Of a stretch of DNA of 64,000 nt, positions 34,155 through 44,416 are shown piece after piece; position 1 is the first letter of the stretch; each line of letters begins with the position of its first letter. Location of the stretch: assembly GCA_037200525.1 (NCBI GenBank), contig JBBCGG010000001.1:397526-461525 (forward strand). Direction: 5' to 3'. Source of the stretch: Methylocella sp. (GTDB taxonomy: Bacteria > Pseudomonadota > Alphaproteobacteria > Rhizobiales > Beijerinckiaceae). The notes under the pieces are model-generated. The model made no database searches. It was not told the DNA's origin and saw only the letters and a program-made list of their open reading frames with translations. The position numbers and the translations under genes are program-made.

Positions 34155-34480
34155 TCTCTGCGCTATGCCCCAAAGGGCGTGAAGGCGCAGGACAAAAGCA
34201 ACAGTGGGGGCCAGCGTTAGACGGCTCGCGCCGCGCGGCTGCGTCTGAATTTTTGGATGGCGCCTCCCCTCGCTTGCATGGGGAAGGCCAGGCTTGCTTC
34301 GAGGAGATATTGGAAGCGGCAAGCTCCCTTGCCAAACGAAGCGATCTGTCTCTAAAACACGCGGCAAGAGGCCGCAGCGTATCCAAGCGTAATTGCGCGC
34401 AATGGATTGTTCGAGGCGCCCAATCGTAGCCGGCGAGCGCGCCAATCCGCTTTCGCCGGCGGCGACAAAAAGGATTGAAG
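34155..34480. other. 326-bp gap between the two SDR genes
   Basis: Frames in this stretch look protein-like over 30-40 codons but match no family I recognise. It may contain another decayed gene of the sugar cluster. Confidence 0.35.
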
Positions 34481-35335
34481 ATGACTAACGCCGCTCTCAC
34501 CCCAGGCTCCGTCGCAGTCGTCACAGGCGGCGCAGCGGGCATCGGTCTTGCCGCTGCGAAGCGATTTGCGCAGCTGGGACTCCGCGTCTGCATCGCGGAT
34601 CTCGGCGAGGGCCGACTTGCTCGGGCGGCCGAAGCGATCGCCGCCCTGGCCGCAGGCGGCGCAAATGATGTGATGAGTTTTGAGACAGACGTCAGTCAAG
34701 TGGAAGATTTACGCCGGCTCGACGCCGCCGTTCGCGATCGTTTCGGCGGCGCGGATGTCCTGATGAACAACGCCGGCGTCCAACCCGGCAGCGGCATTTT
34801 CGGGCCAGCTGAAAACTGGCGGCGGGTACTCGACGTGAACCTGTGGGGCGTGATTCACGGCTCGCAGATTTTTGCGCCCGGCATGATCGAGAGAGGCCGA
34901 CCGGGCCTCATCATCAACACAGGCTCGAAGCAGGGAATCACGACTCCCCCAGGAGATCCGGCCTACAATGTCTCCAAGGCCGGCGTGAAAGCCTTCACGG
35001 AGGCGCTGCAACACGAACTTCGCAACACAACGGAGGGCCGGCTTACCGCCCATCTGCTCATTCCCGGCTTCGTATTTACCGATTTGACCGCGCGAGGCCG
35101 CAGCGAGAAGCCGGCAGGGGCCTGGACCCCTGAACAGACCGTCGACTTCATGATGGAGCGGCTAAACGCCGGAGATTTCTACATTCTATGTCCTGACAAC
35201 GACGCGCCTCGCCCGCTTGACGAACGGCGCATCCTCTGGGCTGCGGGCGACATCGTTGAGAATCGGCCGCCGTTGTCGCGCTGGCATCCGGATTATGCAA
35301 AAGCCTTCGAGGCCTTTAGTCGAAATCAGGGCTAA
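34481..35335 (+). CDS. Short-chain dehydrogenase (SDR)
   Basis: This is a 284-residue classical SDR. It has the cofactor motif TGGAAGIG, NNAG, and YNVSK with the catalytic Tyr and Lys; the usual catalytic serine is seen in INTGSKQG. The C-terminus is longer than usual and ends in an SDR segment with a WHPDY motif. The substrate is unknown. The ATG at 34481 is chosen; a TTG two codons upstream is possible. It is followed by the lactonase in the same direction. Confidence 0.85.
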   Translation: MTNAALTPGSVAVVTGGAAGIGLAAAKRFAQLGLRVCIADLGEGRLARAAEAIAALAAGGANDVMSFETDVSQVEDLRRLDAAVRDRFGGADVLMNNAGVQPGSGIFGPAENWRRVLDVNLWGVIHGSQIFAPGMIERGRPGLIINTGSKQGITTPPGDPAYNVSKAGVKAFTEALQHELRNTTEGRLTAHLLIPGFVFTDLTARGRSEKPAGAWTPEQTVDFMMERLNAGDFYILCPDNDAPRPLDERRILWAAGDIVENRPPLSRWHPDYAKAFEAFSRNQG

Positions 35336-35437
35336 GCGGCGGCTTCCGCCGCGCCCTCATAAGCCGCGGCTCGGCCTTGGCCTCGATGGAGCTTAAGGCG
35401 AGGCGCAAATAGCCCCGAGCGATTGTAGAGGGTCCCA

Positions 35438-36373
35438 ATGTGGCGGCAGAGCGAAACTTATCCCGACCCGGCGGTCGAAGTTCTTGATCCGCGCTTTCTG
35501 AAATATCGCATAACAAATGCAGCGGTCGAGCGGCTCGCCACGGGCATGCGTTTCGGCGAGGGGCCGGTGTGGTTCGGCGATGGCCGCTTCCTCCTGTGGA
35601 GCGACATCCCCAACAATCGCATCATGCGATGGGAGGAAGAAACCGGCTCCGTCTCGGTATTCCGGAAGCCGTCGAACTTCGCCAATGGCAACACGCGCGA
35701 CCGTCAGGGGCGCCTCATCACCTGCGAGCATGGAGCGCGTCGGGTAACGCGCACTGAGTATGACGGCGCGAAGACCGTCCTCATCGACCGGTTCGACGGC
35801 AAGCGCCTGAATTCTCCCAACGATGTGGTGGTCAAGAGCGACGACAGCATCTGGTTCACCGATCCGCCCTTCGGCATCCTCAGCGACTATGAGGGGGCGA
35901 AGGCCCCGTCTGAACTGCCGACGAATGTTTATCGCCTCGATCCGCAGACTGGACAGGCGGAGGTTGTCGCCAACGACATCTCCAATCCCAACGGCCTCTG
36001 TTTCTCGCCGGATGAAAGCCGCCTCTATATCGTGGAATCCGGATCGAAGCCGAAACGCATCCGGGTCTATGACGTTGAGAACGGACGGTGCCTCAACTCA
36101 GGCCGAATCTTCGCCGACGGAGGCGAGCGCGGCGCGCCGGACGGCTTCCGGTGCGATGCGGACGGCAATCTCTGGGCCGGCTGGGGCACGGGGCCGGAGC
36201 TCAACGGCGTGATGGTGTTCGATCCCGATGGATCGCGCATCGGGCGCATCGCTTTGCCCGAGCGCTGCGCCAATCTCTGCTTCGGCGGGGCCGCGCATAA
36301 TCGCCTGTTCATGGCGGCCGGGCAGTCGCTTTACGCCCTTTACGTTGACGCCAAAGCGGCCGTCGCCACATAG
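35438..36373 (+). CDS. SMP-30/gluconolactonase-family lactonase
   Basis: This 311-residue six-bladed beta-propeller hydrolyses sugar lactones with a divalent metal. Family motifs are visible: FGEGPVWF with the metal-binding glutamate, LNSPNDVVV with the metal-binding Asn, NPNGLCFSPDES, and APDGFRCDADGNLW with the catalytic/metal Asp. It probably opens the lactone made by one of the upstream dehydrogenases. GAGGG lies before the ATG. Confidence 0.9.
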   Translation: MWRQSETYPDPAVEVLDPRFLKYRITNAAVERLATGMRFGEGPVWFGDGRFLLWSDIPNNRIMRWEEETGSVSVFRKPSNFANGNTRDRQGRLITCEHGARRVTRTEYDGAKTVLIDRFDGKRLNSPNDVVVKSDDSIWFTDPPFGILSDYEGAKAPSELPTNVYRLDPQTGQAEVVANDISNPNGLCFSPDESRLYIVESGSKPKRIRVYDVENGRCLNSGRIFADGGERGAPDGFRCDADGNLWAGWGTGPELNGVMVFDPDGSRIGRIALPERCANLCFGGAAHNRLFMAAGQSLYALYVDAKAAVAT

Positions 36374-36583
36374 CGTCATCCCATGGATCGCAGGCGGATT
36401 TAGCCGCTTTTCATTCGCTGATTGACATTCCCCAGCCATCCGACCACGCTGCCTCTAAAGTCAAGAAACGTACTGCTTTTCCGCAGATCTCCTGACTGCC
36501 TCGGTTCAGACAGGCGCCCCGGCATGAAGGCCGCCTGCGATCGATCCCCGCCCGCGCGGCGCCACAGATTCCGGAGCATAGCG

Positions 36584-37726
36584 ATGCGTCTTTCGATGTT
36601 CGCCCCCGCCCCGAGGCTGGGTTTTGTCGCGGCTCCCGCCTTCATCATTCTTATCCTAGCCGCAACGCTTGCCGAAACCCTGGCGGCGGATCTGGCCCCG
36701 ACGCGCGTCGGGGTCGTGACGGCAGCCAAAGAGCCCATCAATCCCGCCAAGGAGTTTGTCGGCCGCATCGAGGCTGTGGAGCGCGTTAGCGTGCGCGCCC
36801 GCGTCACAGGCTTCTTGCAGGAGGTCCTGTTCAAGGAAGGCGATATCGTCAAGGAAGGGGCGCAGCTTTATCGCATCGAGTCGGAGCCCTTCGAGGCCGC
36901 GGTGCAGCAGGCCCAGGGCGCGCTCGTCAAGGCGCAGGGGCAGGCGGCGAACGCCAAGACTCAGCTCGATCGCGCTGAAACGCTGTTGAAAAGCCAATCC
37001 GGATCGGTCGCCGTGCGCGACCAGAGGCTCGCCGAAGAGCAAACGGCGAAGGGCGACGTCCTCGTCGCTGAAGCAAATCTCCAGACCGCGAAGATCAACC
37101 TTGGCTATACCGAGATCACGGCGCCGATTGCGGGCATGATCGGCCGCACGAGCGTCACTAAAGGCAATGTGGTCGGGCCAGATAGCGGCGTTCTGACGAC
37201 GATCGTCAGCCAGGATCCCATGTATGTCACGGTGCCTGTCAGCCAGCGCGAGTTCCTTCAGTTGAAAGGCGACGAGCGCCAATCCGCGAGCGCGGCGTTA
37301 ACGGTCCATCTCCGCTTTTCTGACGGCTCAGCCTATGAGTTTCCCGGCCGAATCAACTTTATCGACGTCTCGGTGGACAAGGCGACCGATGCCGTTCTGG
37401 TGCGGGCGAGCGTGCCCAACCCCCAGGGACTCCTGATCGACGGCCAGCTGGTCAAGGTCGCCATTCAGGGCGATGAGCCGGAAGAAAAGGTGGTGGTCCC
37501 GCAAGCGGCCCTCATCGCCGATCAGCAAGGCGTCTATGTCTTCGTCGTCGAGGATGGCAAGGCCATTGTCCGTCGCCTGAAGCTCGGCGGCGAGAGAGGC
37601 GCCGACGTCATCGTCGAGTCGGGGCTCAACGGCGGCGAGCAGGTCATCGTCGAAGGCATGGAGGCCTTGCGTCCCGGCGCGCCGGTGATTGCGTCGCCGG
37701 TTCCAAAGTCCCCCGGCCGGAGCTGA
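36584..37726 (+). CDS. RND efflux periplasmic adaptor (AcrA/MexE family)
   Basis: This 380-residue adaptor has an N-terminal signal or anchor segment, the lipoyl half (GRIEAVERVSVRARVTGFL), a coiled-coil hairpin (residues about 100-160), then the barrel (YTEITAPIAGMIGR) and membrane-proximal domains. The ATG at 36584 has a GGAG ribosome-binding site; a frame extending to 36422 has no recognisable leader. It ends 3 bp before the RND pump gene. No outer-membrane channel gene is in the operon. Confidence 0.9.
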   Translation: MRLSMFAPAPRLGFVAAPAFIILILAATLAETLAADLAPTRVGVVTAAKEPINPAKEFVGRIEAVERVSVRARVTGFLQEVLFKEGDIVKEGAQLYRIESEPFEAAVQQAQGALVKAQGQAANAKTQLDRAETLLKSQSGSVAVRDQRLAEEQTAKGDVLVAEANLQTAKINLGYTEITAPIAGMIGRTSVTKGNVVGPDSGVLTTIVSQDPMYVTVPVSQREFLQLKGDERQSASAALTVHLRFSDGSAYEFPGRINFIDVSVDKATDAVLVRASVPNPQGLLIDGQLVKVAIQGDEPEEKVVVPQAALIADQQGVYVFVVEDGKAIVRRLKLGGERGADVIVESGLNGGEQVIVEGMEALRPGAPVIASPVPKSPGRS

Positions 37727-37729
37727 TCC

Positions 37730-40700
37730 ATGATCTCCTCGGTATTCGTCGATCGGCCGAGACTCGCAATCGTCATCGCGCTGGTGACTGTCGTCGCCGG
37801 ATTGGTTTCATTGCTGGCGATCCCCATCGCGCAATATCCGGACATCGTCCCACCGCAGGTCTCGGTCACGACATCTTACCCCGGCGCCTCCGCCAGCGTG
37901 GTCGAATCGACAGTTGCGCAGCCGCTCGAAAGCCAGGTCGTCGGCGTCGACAAAGCGATCTACATGAAGAGCGTCAGCGGCGACGACGGCAGCTATTCGC
38001 TGCTCGTCTCCTTCGAACTTGGCACAAATCCCGACATCAATACCGTCAACGTCAACAACCGGGTGCAGACCGCGCTTTCCAAGCTGCCCGAGGACGTCCA
38101 GCGCCAGGGCGTCAACGTCAAGAAGCAATCCTCCGCCCTGCTCGGCGTCATCGCCCTCTATTCGCCGAAGCGCACCCATGATGAGCTGTTCATCTCCAAT
38201 TATACGACGATAAACCTCCTCGACGACATCAGGAGCACCGCGGGCGTCGGCGACGCCAAGCTGTTCGCCGCGCAGGACTACGCCATCAGGGTCTGGGTGC
38301 AGACCGATCGCCTGACCGGGCTTGGCCTCACCTCGGCCGACATCATCAAGGCGGTCAGGAGCCAGAATGTGCAGGCAGCGGTCGGGCGCATTGGCGCGCG
38401 GCCGATATCCGATGACCAGCAGCTGCAGCTCAACATCCAGACCAAGGGGCGGCTGGCGTCGGTCGCGGACTTCGAGAAAATCATCGTCCGCACCAATCCT
38501 GACGGCTCTGTGCTACGCCTCTCCGACGTCGCTCGGCTTGAGCTCGGCGCGTCGAACCTTGACCGCGCGACGCGCCTAAACGGCGCCCCGGCGACGCTGA
38601 TTGGCGTCTATCAGTCGCCCGGCGCCAACGCGCTGCAGACGCTCACCGCGGTCAAAGCCAAGCTGGCCGAGGCGCAGAAAAGCTTTCCCGACGACCTCGA
38701 GTGGAAGGTTACCTACGACCCGACCACCTTTGTTTCCGCCACCATCAAAGTGGTCGAGCATACGCTCATCGAGGCCTTCGTCCTCGTCGTGCTCGTGGTC
38801 TTCCTCTTCCTCGGCAATCTGCGGGCGACCTTGATCCCGACGATTGCGGTGCCGGTAAGTCTGATCGGCACTTTCGTGGTCCTGAACGCGATCGGCTATT
38901 CCGCCAACACCGTCTCGCTGCTAGCCATAGTGCTGGCGATCGGCATCGTCGTCGACGACGCCATCGTCGTGGTCGAGGCGGTCGAGGCCAAGATGGAGAG
39001 CCATCCTGAGCTTTCGCCGGCTGAGGCGACCAAGATCGCGATGGGCGAGATCACCGCGCCAATCATCGCGATCACCTTGGTGCTGCTTTCGGTCTTCGTT
39101 CCCGTCGCGTTCATTCCGGGCATCACCGGCGAATTGTTCCGACAGTTCGCCGTCACCGTCGCGGTCTCGATGTTTCTTTCTGCCATCAACGCGCTGACTC
39201 TGTCGCCGGCGCTATGCGCGATCCTTTTGAAGCCGCACCACGGACCGCGGCGTGGCCCCATCGGCATGGTCATGCGCGGCATCGATCATGTGCGGGACGC
39301 CTATGGCGCCGTCGTGGCGCGTCTCGTGCGGATCTCCGTCATTGGCCTTGTTATGGTTGCGGCGTCGGTTTTCGGCATCCTCGCCCTCAACAAAATCACG
39401 CCGACAGGTTTCTTGCCGGAAGAGGACCAGGGCGCGTTCTTCGTTGTGGTTCAACTGCCCGACGCCGCCTCGATCGGCCGCACCAGCGACGCCATCGAAG
39501 AGGTCGAGACTATTCTCAAACAGGAGCCCGCAATCGCCGACTATTCGTCGATCGTCGGACTGAACTTCATCGACAATTATTCGCAGCCCAACGCCGCATT
39601 CATCATCGTTTCGCTGAAACCCTTCGACGAGCGAAAGGACGCGGCCGATGGAGCGCCCGCCCTCATTGCGCGATTGGGCCAAAAACTTGCGTCCGTGCGA
39701 GGCGCGCGCGCAATTCCTCTCGCGCCGCCGCCAATCATCGGACTCGGCACCGGCGGCGGCTTCAGTTATGTGCTGCGCGCCCTGGGGAGCAGCGATCCGA
39801 AGGCGCTATCGCAGGTCCTGCGCGGTCTGTTGATCGCCGCCAATCAAGACCCGAAGCTCTCGCGCGTCTTTAGCACTTTCTCGGCCAGCAACCCTTCGAT
39901 CTATCTCGATATCGACCGCGACAAGGCGCAGATTTTGGGCGTCGACATCAGCGACGTCTTCCAGGCGCTGCAAACCTCGCTCGGGGGCATCTATATAAAC
40001 GACGTCAATTTGTTCGGCAGAACCTGGCAGGTTCAGGCGCAGGCCGAATCCAGCGACCGCAAGTCGATCGACGACATCAATCGCATCAACGTCCGCAGCA
40101 AAGACGGTAAGATGATCGCGCTGCGCAGCCTCGTCGAAACCAAAGTCGTCGTCGGTCCGCAAGCGCTGATCCGCTACAATAATCGCCTCGCGGTGACGGT
40201 GCAGGGCTCGCCAGCGCCGGGCGTTTCTTCGGGCCAGGCGCTAAACGCCATGGAGAGCGTCGCGGCGAAATCGCTCCCGAGCGGTTATCGCGGCGAATGG
40301 ACCGATATTTCCTACCAAGAGAAGCGCGCCGAGGGAAAAACGGCGATCATCCTTGCTTTTGCGGTGCTGTTCGCCTTTCTCTTCCTCGTCGCTCTCTATG
40401 AGAGCTGGACGATCCCCGTGCCCGTGCTTCTTTCAGTCACCATCGGCATCCTTGGCGCCTTCGCGGCAATCGTCGTCGCCCATCTGACGCTCGATCTCTA
40501 TGCCCAGATCGGCATGATCGTGCTGATCGGCCTTGCAGCCAAGAATGGCATCCTCATCGTCGAATTCGCCAAAGAGCGTCGCGAACATGGCGCGCCTCTG
40601 CTGGAGGCTGCAACGGAAGGCGCAAGGCTGCGGTTCCGGCCGGTGATGATGACATCCTTCGCCTTCATTCTCGGCCTTACGCCGCTGGTGTTTGGCACAG

Positions 40701-40882
40701 GAGCCGCCATGCTGGCGCGCCGGAACGTCTCGACGCCGGTGTTTGGCGGCATGATCGCCGCATCCTTCATCGGCATATTTGCAATTCCCGCTCTTTACGT
40801 GATGTTCCAGGCGCTGCGCGAGAGGGTGAAAGGCGGCGGCGGCAAGAAAAACGCCGCAAACCCGCCGACGCCCGCGGAATAA
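37730..40882 (+). CDS. RND multidrug efflux pump (HAE1 family)
   Basis: This 1,050-residue inner-membrane proton antiporter resembles MexF/AcrB-type pumps. Twelve spans, two large periplasmic loops and the proton-relay aspartates in TM4 ([12 protein letters not shown]) are visible. The N-terminus ([15 protein letters not shown]) and the switch-loop region look normal. It is made with the preceding adaptor. No regulator is adjacent. Substrates are not deducible. Confidence 0.93.
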   Translation: MISSVFVDRPRLAIVIALVTVVAGLVSLLAIPIAQYPDIVPPQVSVTTSYPGASASVVESTVAQPLESQVVGVDKAIYMKSVSGDDGSYSLLVSFELGTNPDINTVNVNNRVQTALSKLPEDVQRQGVNVKKQSSALLGVIALYSPKRTHDELFISNYTTINLLDDIRSTAGVGDAKLFAAQDYAIRVWVQTDRLTGLGLTSADIIKAVRSQNVQAAVGRIGARPISDDQQLQLNIQTKGRLASVADFEKIIVRTNPDGSVLRLSDVARLELGASNLDRATRLNGAPATLIGVYQSPGANALQTLTAVKAKLAEAQKSFPDDLEWKVTYDPTTFVSATIKVVEHTLIEAFVLVVLVVFLFLGNLRATLIPTIAVPVSLIGTFVVLNAIGYSANTVSLLAIVLAIGIVVDDAIVVVEAVEAKMESHPELSPAEATKIAMGEITAPIIAITLVLLSVFVPVAFIPGITGELFRQFAVTVAVSMFLSAINALTLSPALCAILLKPHHGPRRGPIGMVMRGIDHVRDAYGAVVARLVRISVIGLVMVAASVFGILALNKITPTGFLPEEDQGAFFVVVQLPDAASIGRTSDAIEEVETILKQEPAIADYSSIVGLNFIDNYSQPNAAFIIVSLKPFDERKDAADGAPALIARLGQKLASVRGARAIPLAPPPIIGLGTGGGFSYVLRALGSSDPKALSQVLRGLLIAANQDPKLSRVFSTFSASNPSIYLDIDRDKAQILGVDISDVFQALQTSLGGIYINDVNLFGRTWQVQAQAESSDRKSIDDINRINVRSKDGKMIALRSLVETKVVVGPQALIRYNNRLAVTVQGSPAPGVSSGQALNAMESVAAKSLPSGYRGEWTDISYQEKRAEGKTAIILAFAVLFAFLFLVALYESWTIPVPVLLSVTIGILGAFAAIVVAHLTLDLYAQIGMIVLIGLAAKNGILIVEFAKERREHGAPLLEAATEGARLRFRPVMMTSFAFILGLTPLVFGTGAAMLARRNVSTPVFGGMIAASFIGIFAIPALYVMFQALRERVKGGGGKKNAANPPTPAE

Positions 40883-40958
40883 GATCCGCGCTACCTCCTC
40901 TCGTCCCCTGCTTGAGAAGCTCGCATGGGCGAAGAAGGAGCCGCCGCGACGCCGGTTG

Positions 40959-41432
40959 TCAGGCGCCGGAAAGACTCTTGCAGATCACCTTCGACGCCAA
41001 CTCGTCGGTCAAACGATGGACAGCGGCCGACTGCTCCGGCGAGAGGCTTTGATCCATCTGGTTCATCGCCGAGCCAAAGAGCAGCGCATGTCTCGCCCGC
41101 TCGGCTGCTTCGTCGAGGCGTTCGCCTGCCGCCAAACGTCTTTCATAATCCTGGGTCAGGCGCTCGAGCCGCAGCATGGAGCTGGCGAAATCGCGCCATG
41201 CGGAGTCCTGGTTCGGATCAATTCGCGCCAAGCGACGGACTTCTTCGAGCCGCCCCGCAAGATCTCCCGGCGCGGGAACGCCCGCCGCCTGATCGAAGCT
41301 GCTTCGCACCACGCCGAATCCGCTTGAGCCGCCAAAATCCCCCGCAATGCCGACAATGACGCCTATCCCCGCGACGGCGAGCGCAGCCGCAAAGCGCGGC
41401 GCCTTGAAGATACCGAACGCACGTAATCCCAT
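40959..41432 (-). CDS. Small exported or anchored protein with a Spy/CpxP-like tail
   Basis: From the ATG at 41432 the product is 157 residues: an N-terminal hydrophobic segment (FAAALAVAGIGVIVGIAG) and a helical C-terminal part rich in Glu, Arg and Leu, including SPEQSAAVHRLTDEL, reminiscent of the LTxxQ repeat of Spy/CpxP chaperones. The similarity is loose. A longer frame to 41525 is possible. It is divergent from the J-domain gene at 41717. Confidence 0.5.
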   Translation of the reverse strand: MGLRAFGIFKAPRFAAALAVAGIGVIVGIAGDFGGSSGFGVVRSSFDQAAGVPAPGDLAGRLEEVRRLARIDPNQDSAWRDFASSMLRLERLTQDYERRLAAGERLDEAAERARHALLFGSAMNQMDQSLSPEQSAAVHRLTDELASKVICKSLSGA

Positions 41433-41716
41433 GATGGCGCCGCTCGACCAAATCTCTCGGAGGTTGCAATTATAGCAAGTTGCAAATCGCCGCTTGCTGA
41501 AATCTATTAGCGACATATGCAGCAAAGCATTGCTCTTTTCAATGAGCGCCCTTACCCTTGCTTGGCTCGATTCGGGTTTTTCAATTATTGCTTTTCATTA
41601 GCCGGACCTATTGCGCTCGGAATCATCGTTACAGCGCACCTCGGGTCGGTTTTCTCACAGCCGTTGGTCGGGCCTTGTTCGCGGCGTCTCGCGTTGGAGA
41701 GGGGATATCCCCGCCT

Positions 41717-42451
41717 ATGAATCTCGGGATGATCCTTAGTTCGGCTGCGCTCGGCATCTCCCTTGCCGTCAGCGCTTTCAAGCTGGTTGACTGGCTGGTT
41801 CATTCCGACCCGCGCACGCTCGCCCGCGCAGCCCGCTGGTCGCTTTTCGTTGCGGCTGCGGCCTCTGGTCCGATCCTGATCATCCTGCTGCTGTATCAGC
41901 AGTGGACGATCGCCATGGCGTTCGGCGCCGCCATGCTGGCTGCGCCAGCGGTGATCAACTGGCGGGTTTTCATTCCGCGCCGGACGTTTCGACCGATGTG
42001 GAGCGAAAGCTCCCCGCTCGACGAAATGCGCGGAGATGTCGGCCAACCGCCGCCAGACCCGGAGCTCGTGCGCCGGGCCGCCATCGTGCTCGAAGATTAT
42101 CTGATCCACGCCGGACACCCCGAAGTCAGCGCGCGAATCGACGGCGGGCGGCGCCCGCTCGCGGAGGAGAGCAGGTCGCTTCGGAGCGAGGGGCCAACGG
42201 TTGTCGAGGAGGCGCTGGAGATCCTGGGGCTCGATGCGGGAGCCACGGCGACGGCGGTTCGCGCCGCCCACCGCAGGCTGATGCAACTTGTCCACCCCGA
42301 TCGCGGCGGCTCGAACTATCTCGCCACAAAGATCAACTGGGCGAAGGATGTGCTGCTCGCGGAAGCCGCGCGAAAGCCGAGGGCGGCGACCCGCAGGACG
42401 CGGGATCCGTCAAAGCGAGCAGCTAGCGGGAATACAGGCAAAGACACATAA
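41717..42451 (+). CDS. Membrane J-domain protein (DnaJ/TIM14-like)
   Basis: The 244-residue protein has two or three N-terminal spans (residues 5-100), a linker, and a C-terminal J-domain ([14 protein letters not shown] through [14 protein letters not shown]) with the HPD motif intact. J-domains stimulate a Hsp70 partner; a C-terminal J-domain on a membrane anchor is the TIM14/PAM18 and DjlA-like layout. It may recruit DnaK to the membrane. The ATG at 41717 is followed directly by the first span; the upstream frame is not convincing. It lies 114 bp upstream of the NosZ-like operon. Confidence 0.75.
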   Translation: MNLGMILSSAALGISLAVSAFKLVDWLVHSDPRTLARAARWSLFVAAAASGPILIILLLYQQWTIAMAFGAAMLAAPAVINWRVFIPRRTFRPMWSESSPLDEMRGDVGQPPPDPELVRRAAIVLEDYLIHAGHPEVSARIDGGRRPLAEESRSLRSEGPTVVEEALEILGLDAGATATAVRAAHRRLMQLVHPDRGGSNYLATKINWAKDVLLAEAARKPRAATRRTRDPSKRAASGNTGKDT

Positions 42452-42565
42452 GCAAAGACACATAAGAAGCGCAAACGAGGTTGGTCGCGACCGGGCGAGC
42501 CGGATGCGAAACGCCGGTTTTTGCGCGGCAAAGCTCCGCCGGGGGGCGGTCGGACAGGAGGGGTC

Positions 42566-44416
42566 ATGAACGAGTTCAACAAGCCTGCGAAGGTCAGCGA
42601 CGCGGAAAAAGTCGATATCAATCTTCCTCTGCCCCCTGAAAGGGAGAGCCTGTCCGCTAACGTAGGCCAAACGCAGGTCGAGGCCTTCATCGCCCGCCGC
42701 TCCGAAGTCGCCAAGTCGGATCATGAAGCGTTCCAGGACTATCTGCGTGAGAAGCAGGCGCGGGCCCTTGCTGCACGAGTGGAGACAGCCCCGGCGATCG
42801 AGAAGAAGAAGACAAAGATCACGCGTCGCAATATCTTCAAGGCGGGGGCTGCGACAGCAATCGTCGGGGAAGCGGCGGCGCTCGGCTATCATGCGGCGCA
42901 AAGCGGCGCTCTCGGCGCGCTTGGCGTCGGCGGCGCGAGCCAAGGGCAAGCCGCGAGCGCCGCGATTCCCAGCCACGCGCAGCAGCAGCCGATCGCTCGC
43001 GAATTGATCGATTCGAGAGCGGATTTTGGCGGACGAAGCCTCGGCAAATGGGTGGCCGTGCTGCCAACCAAACTCGGCGGCGGAGTCTATGCGCTCGACC
43101 TCAATACCAATAGGGTGCTGGCCTCGATCTGGTATTGGAACTACGGCGACTTCAATCCGATCGCGCATCATCTCTGCGCGTTCCCCAGCGCCGACCCCTA
43201 CAACAGCTTCGAATTCATCAATAGCACGCAGGGCGGCAAAAATTCGCTGATCTACGGCATCCCGACCAATATCACTGAGCCCGCGCCCGGCTTCAACATC
43301 TACCGCGTCCGTTATGACGGGGCGCAGATGCAGTTGATGGAAAACGTGTCTGAGGCGACTGGCCTTGGCCTTGGCGTGCACGTCACGATTAATCCGAAAG
43401 ACGCTCAGTCCTATTTCGTGACCGACGGGCAAAAAGACATCGCCGCCTGCTTCGATCGGACCACCTCGCGGGTCAAAGCGGCGCTGAAGTTCGATTGGAA
43501 GTCGAATTCAAGCGAGTTGGCGCGCGCCTGGCAGGACGGCGGCGTTCTGAAGATCTCGAAGATCTATCCGAACGGCGCCAGCGGCAAATATGACTACCTC
43601 GGCACCAAGGGGCAGAAGATCGATTGGGAGATGGTGCCCATGGGAGAGCTGTTCGTCGAGGAAGGCACCTTACCTGGCGATGATCCCATGAGCCTCACCG
43701 GCGCCGATGGAACGATCTGGCATCCGACCGGACGATGGGCCGCGACCGTCGTTCGCCTCTGCGGCGGAATAGCCATCCTCGACGCCGAGAACAATTTTGA
43801 CCCGGTCGCCTTTCTCCAGTTCAACGCCAATTCGCAAGATCAGTACGCAGTCGTGAAAGTCGCCGACGATCACTGGGAGGTGACCTTCGACAAGATCCAT
43901 TCGCCGGGGCACGAGATCGGCTTTTCGCCGGACGGCCGCTTTCTCTGCATGATGAACAACCTGCGGGAAAACAACTGCTCGGTGTTCTCCACCGTCGACG
44001 CCGATCCGCGCAATTGGAAGAAGATCGCTCACGTCGAGGACCCCCTATGGAGAGGCAAGTACCCCAATCCGTTCCATATGGTGTTTTCGCTCGACTCCAA
44101 AAAGCTGTATCTGTCGGTGCTGCATCCATCGCCCGCGGCCAGCGGCATCATGGTGGTCGACACTGATACGTGGACCATCAAAAAGGAGATCCAGGGCATC
44201 GGCCCGGATCTGCAGACTCCGGCCATCACCTATGACGGCAAATATGTCATCGTCCCCTTCAGCGGCTTCCAGCGGCTGTCGAGCGGAATCGCGGTGATCG
44301 AGACTGAAACTGACAGTCTGATCGGCATTCTTCCGAGTTCGGGAGGACACCATGACTGCGTGATTGTCCCGACCGAATTGGCGCACATGAAGCACACCCG
44401 CTCGTGCACGTTGTAA
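42566..44416 (+). CDS. Tat-exported NosZ-like beta-propeller lacking the CuA domain
   Basis: The 616-residue protein has a long N-terminal leader with a twin-arginine motif (TRRNIF, Arg87-Arg88) and a hydrophobic stretch, then a beta-propeller resembling the catalytic domain of nitrous-oxide reductase. Histidines sit where NosZ has its seven CuZ ligands: His201-His202 (IAHHL), His272, His386 (IWHPTG), His449 (SPGHEIGFSPDG), His504 (NPFHMVFS) and His596 (GHHDCVIV, compare PHDC in NosZ). The C-terminal CuA cupredoxin of true NosZ is missing; the chain ends about 20 residues after the last histidine. AGGAGG before ATG 42566 fixes the start. The alignment is from memory. N2O reduction is not established. 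Confidence 0.7.
   Translation: MNEFNKPAKVSDAEKVDINLPLPPERESLSANVGQTQVEAFIARRSEVAKSDHEAFQDYLREKQARALAARVETAPAIEKKKTKITRRNIFKAGAATAIVGEAAALGYHAAQSGALGALGVGGASQGQAASAAIPSHAQQQPIARELIDSRADFGGRSLGKWVAVLPTKLGGGVYALDLNTNRVLASIWYWNYGDFNPIAHHLCAFPSADPYNSFEFINSTQGGKNSLIYGIPTNITEPAPGFNIYRVRYDGAQMQLMENVSEATGLGLGVHVTINPKDAQSYFVTDGQKDIAACFDRTTSRVKAALKFDWKSNSSELARAWQDGGVLKISKIYPNGASGKYDYLGTKGQKIDWEMVPMGELFVEEGTLPGDDPMSLTGADGTIWHPTGRWAATVVRLCGGIAILDAENNFDPVAFLQFNANSQDQYAVVKVADDHWEVTFDKIHSPGHEIGFSPDGRFLCMMNNLRENNCSVFSTVDADPRNWKKIAHVEDPLWRGKYPNPFHMVFSLDSKKLYLSVLHPSPAASGIMVVDTDTWTIKKEIQGIGPDLQTPAITYDGKYVIVPFSGFQRLSSGIAVIETETDSLIGILPSSGGHHDCVIVPTELAHMKHTRSCTL

Noticed and set aside
32979-34445. 488-codon minus-strand frame
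   Set aside because: It is antisense to a clear SDR gene and the binding-protein remnant; its composition is that of a reverse-strand shadow.
42566-44416. Calling the propeller protein nosZ
   Set aside because: The CuA domain and the nosRDFYL partners are missing, so nitrous-oxide reduction cannot be claimed from the sequence.
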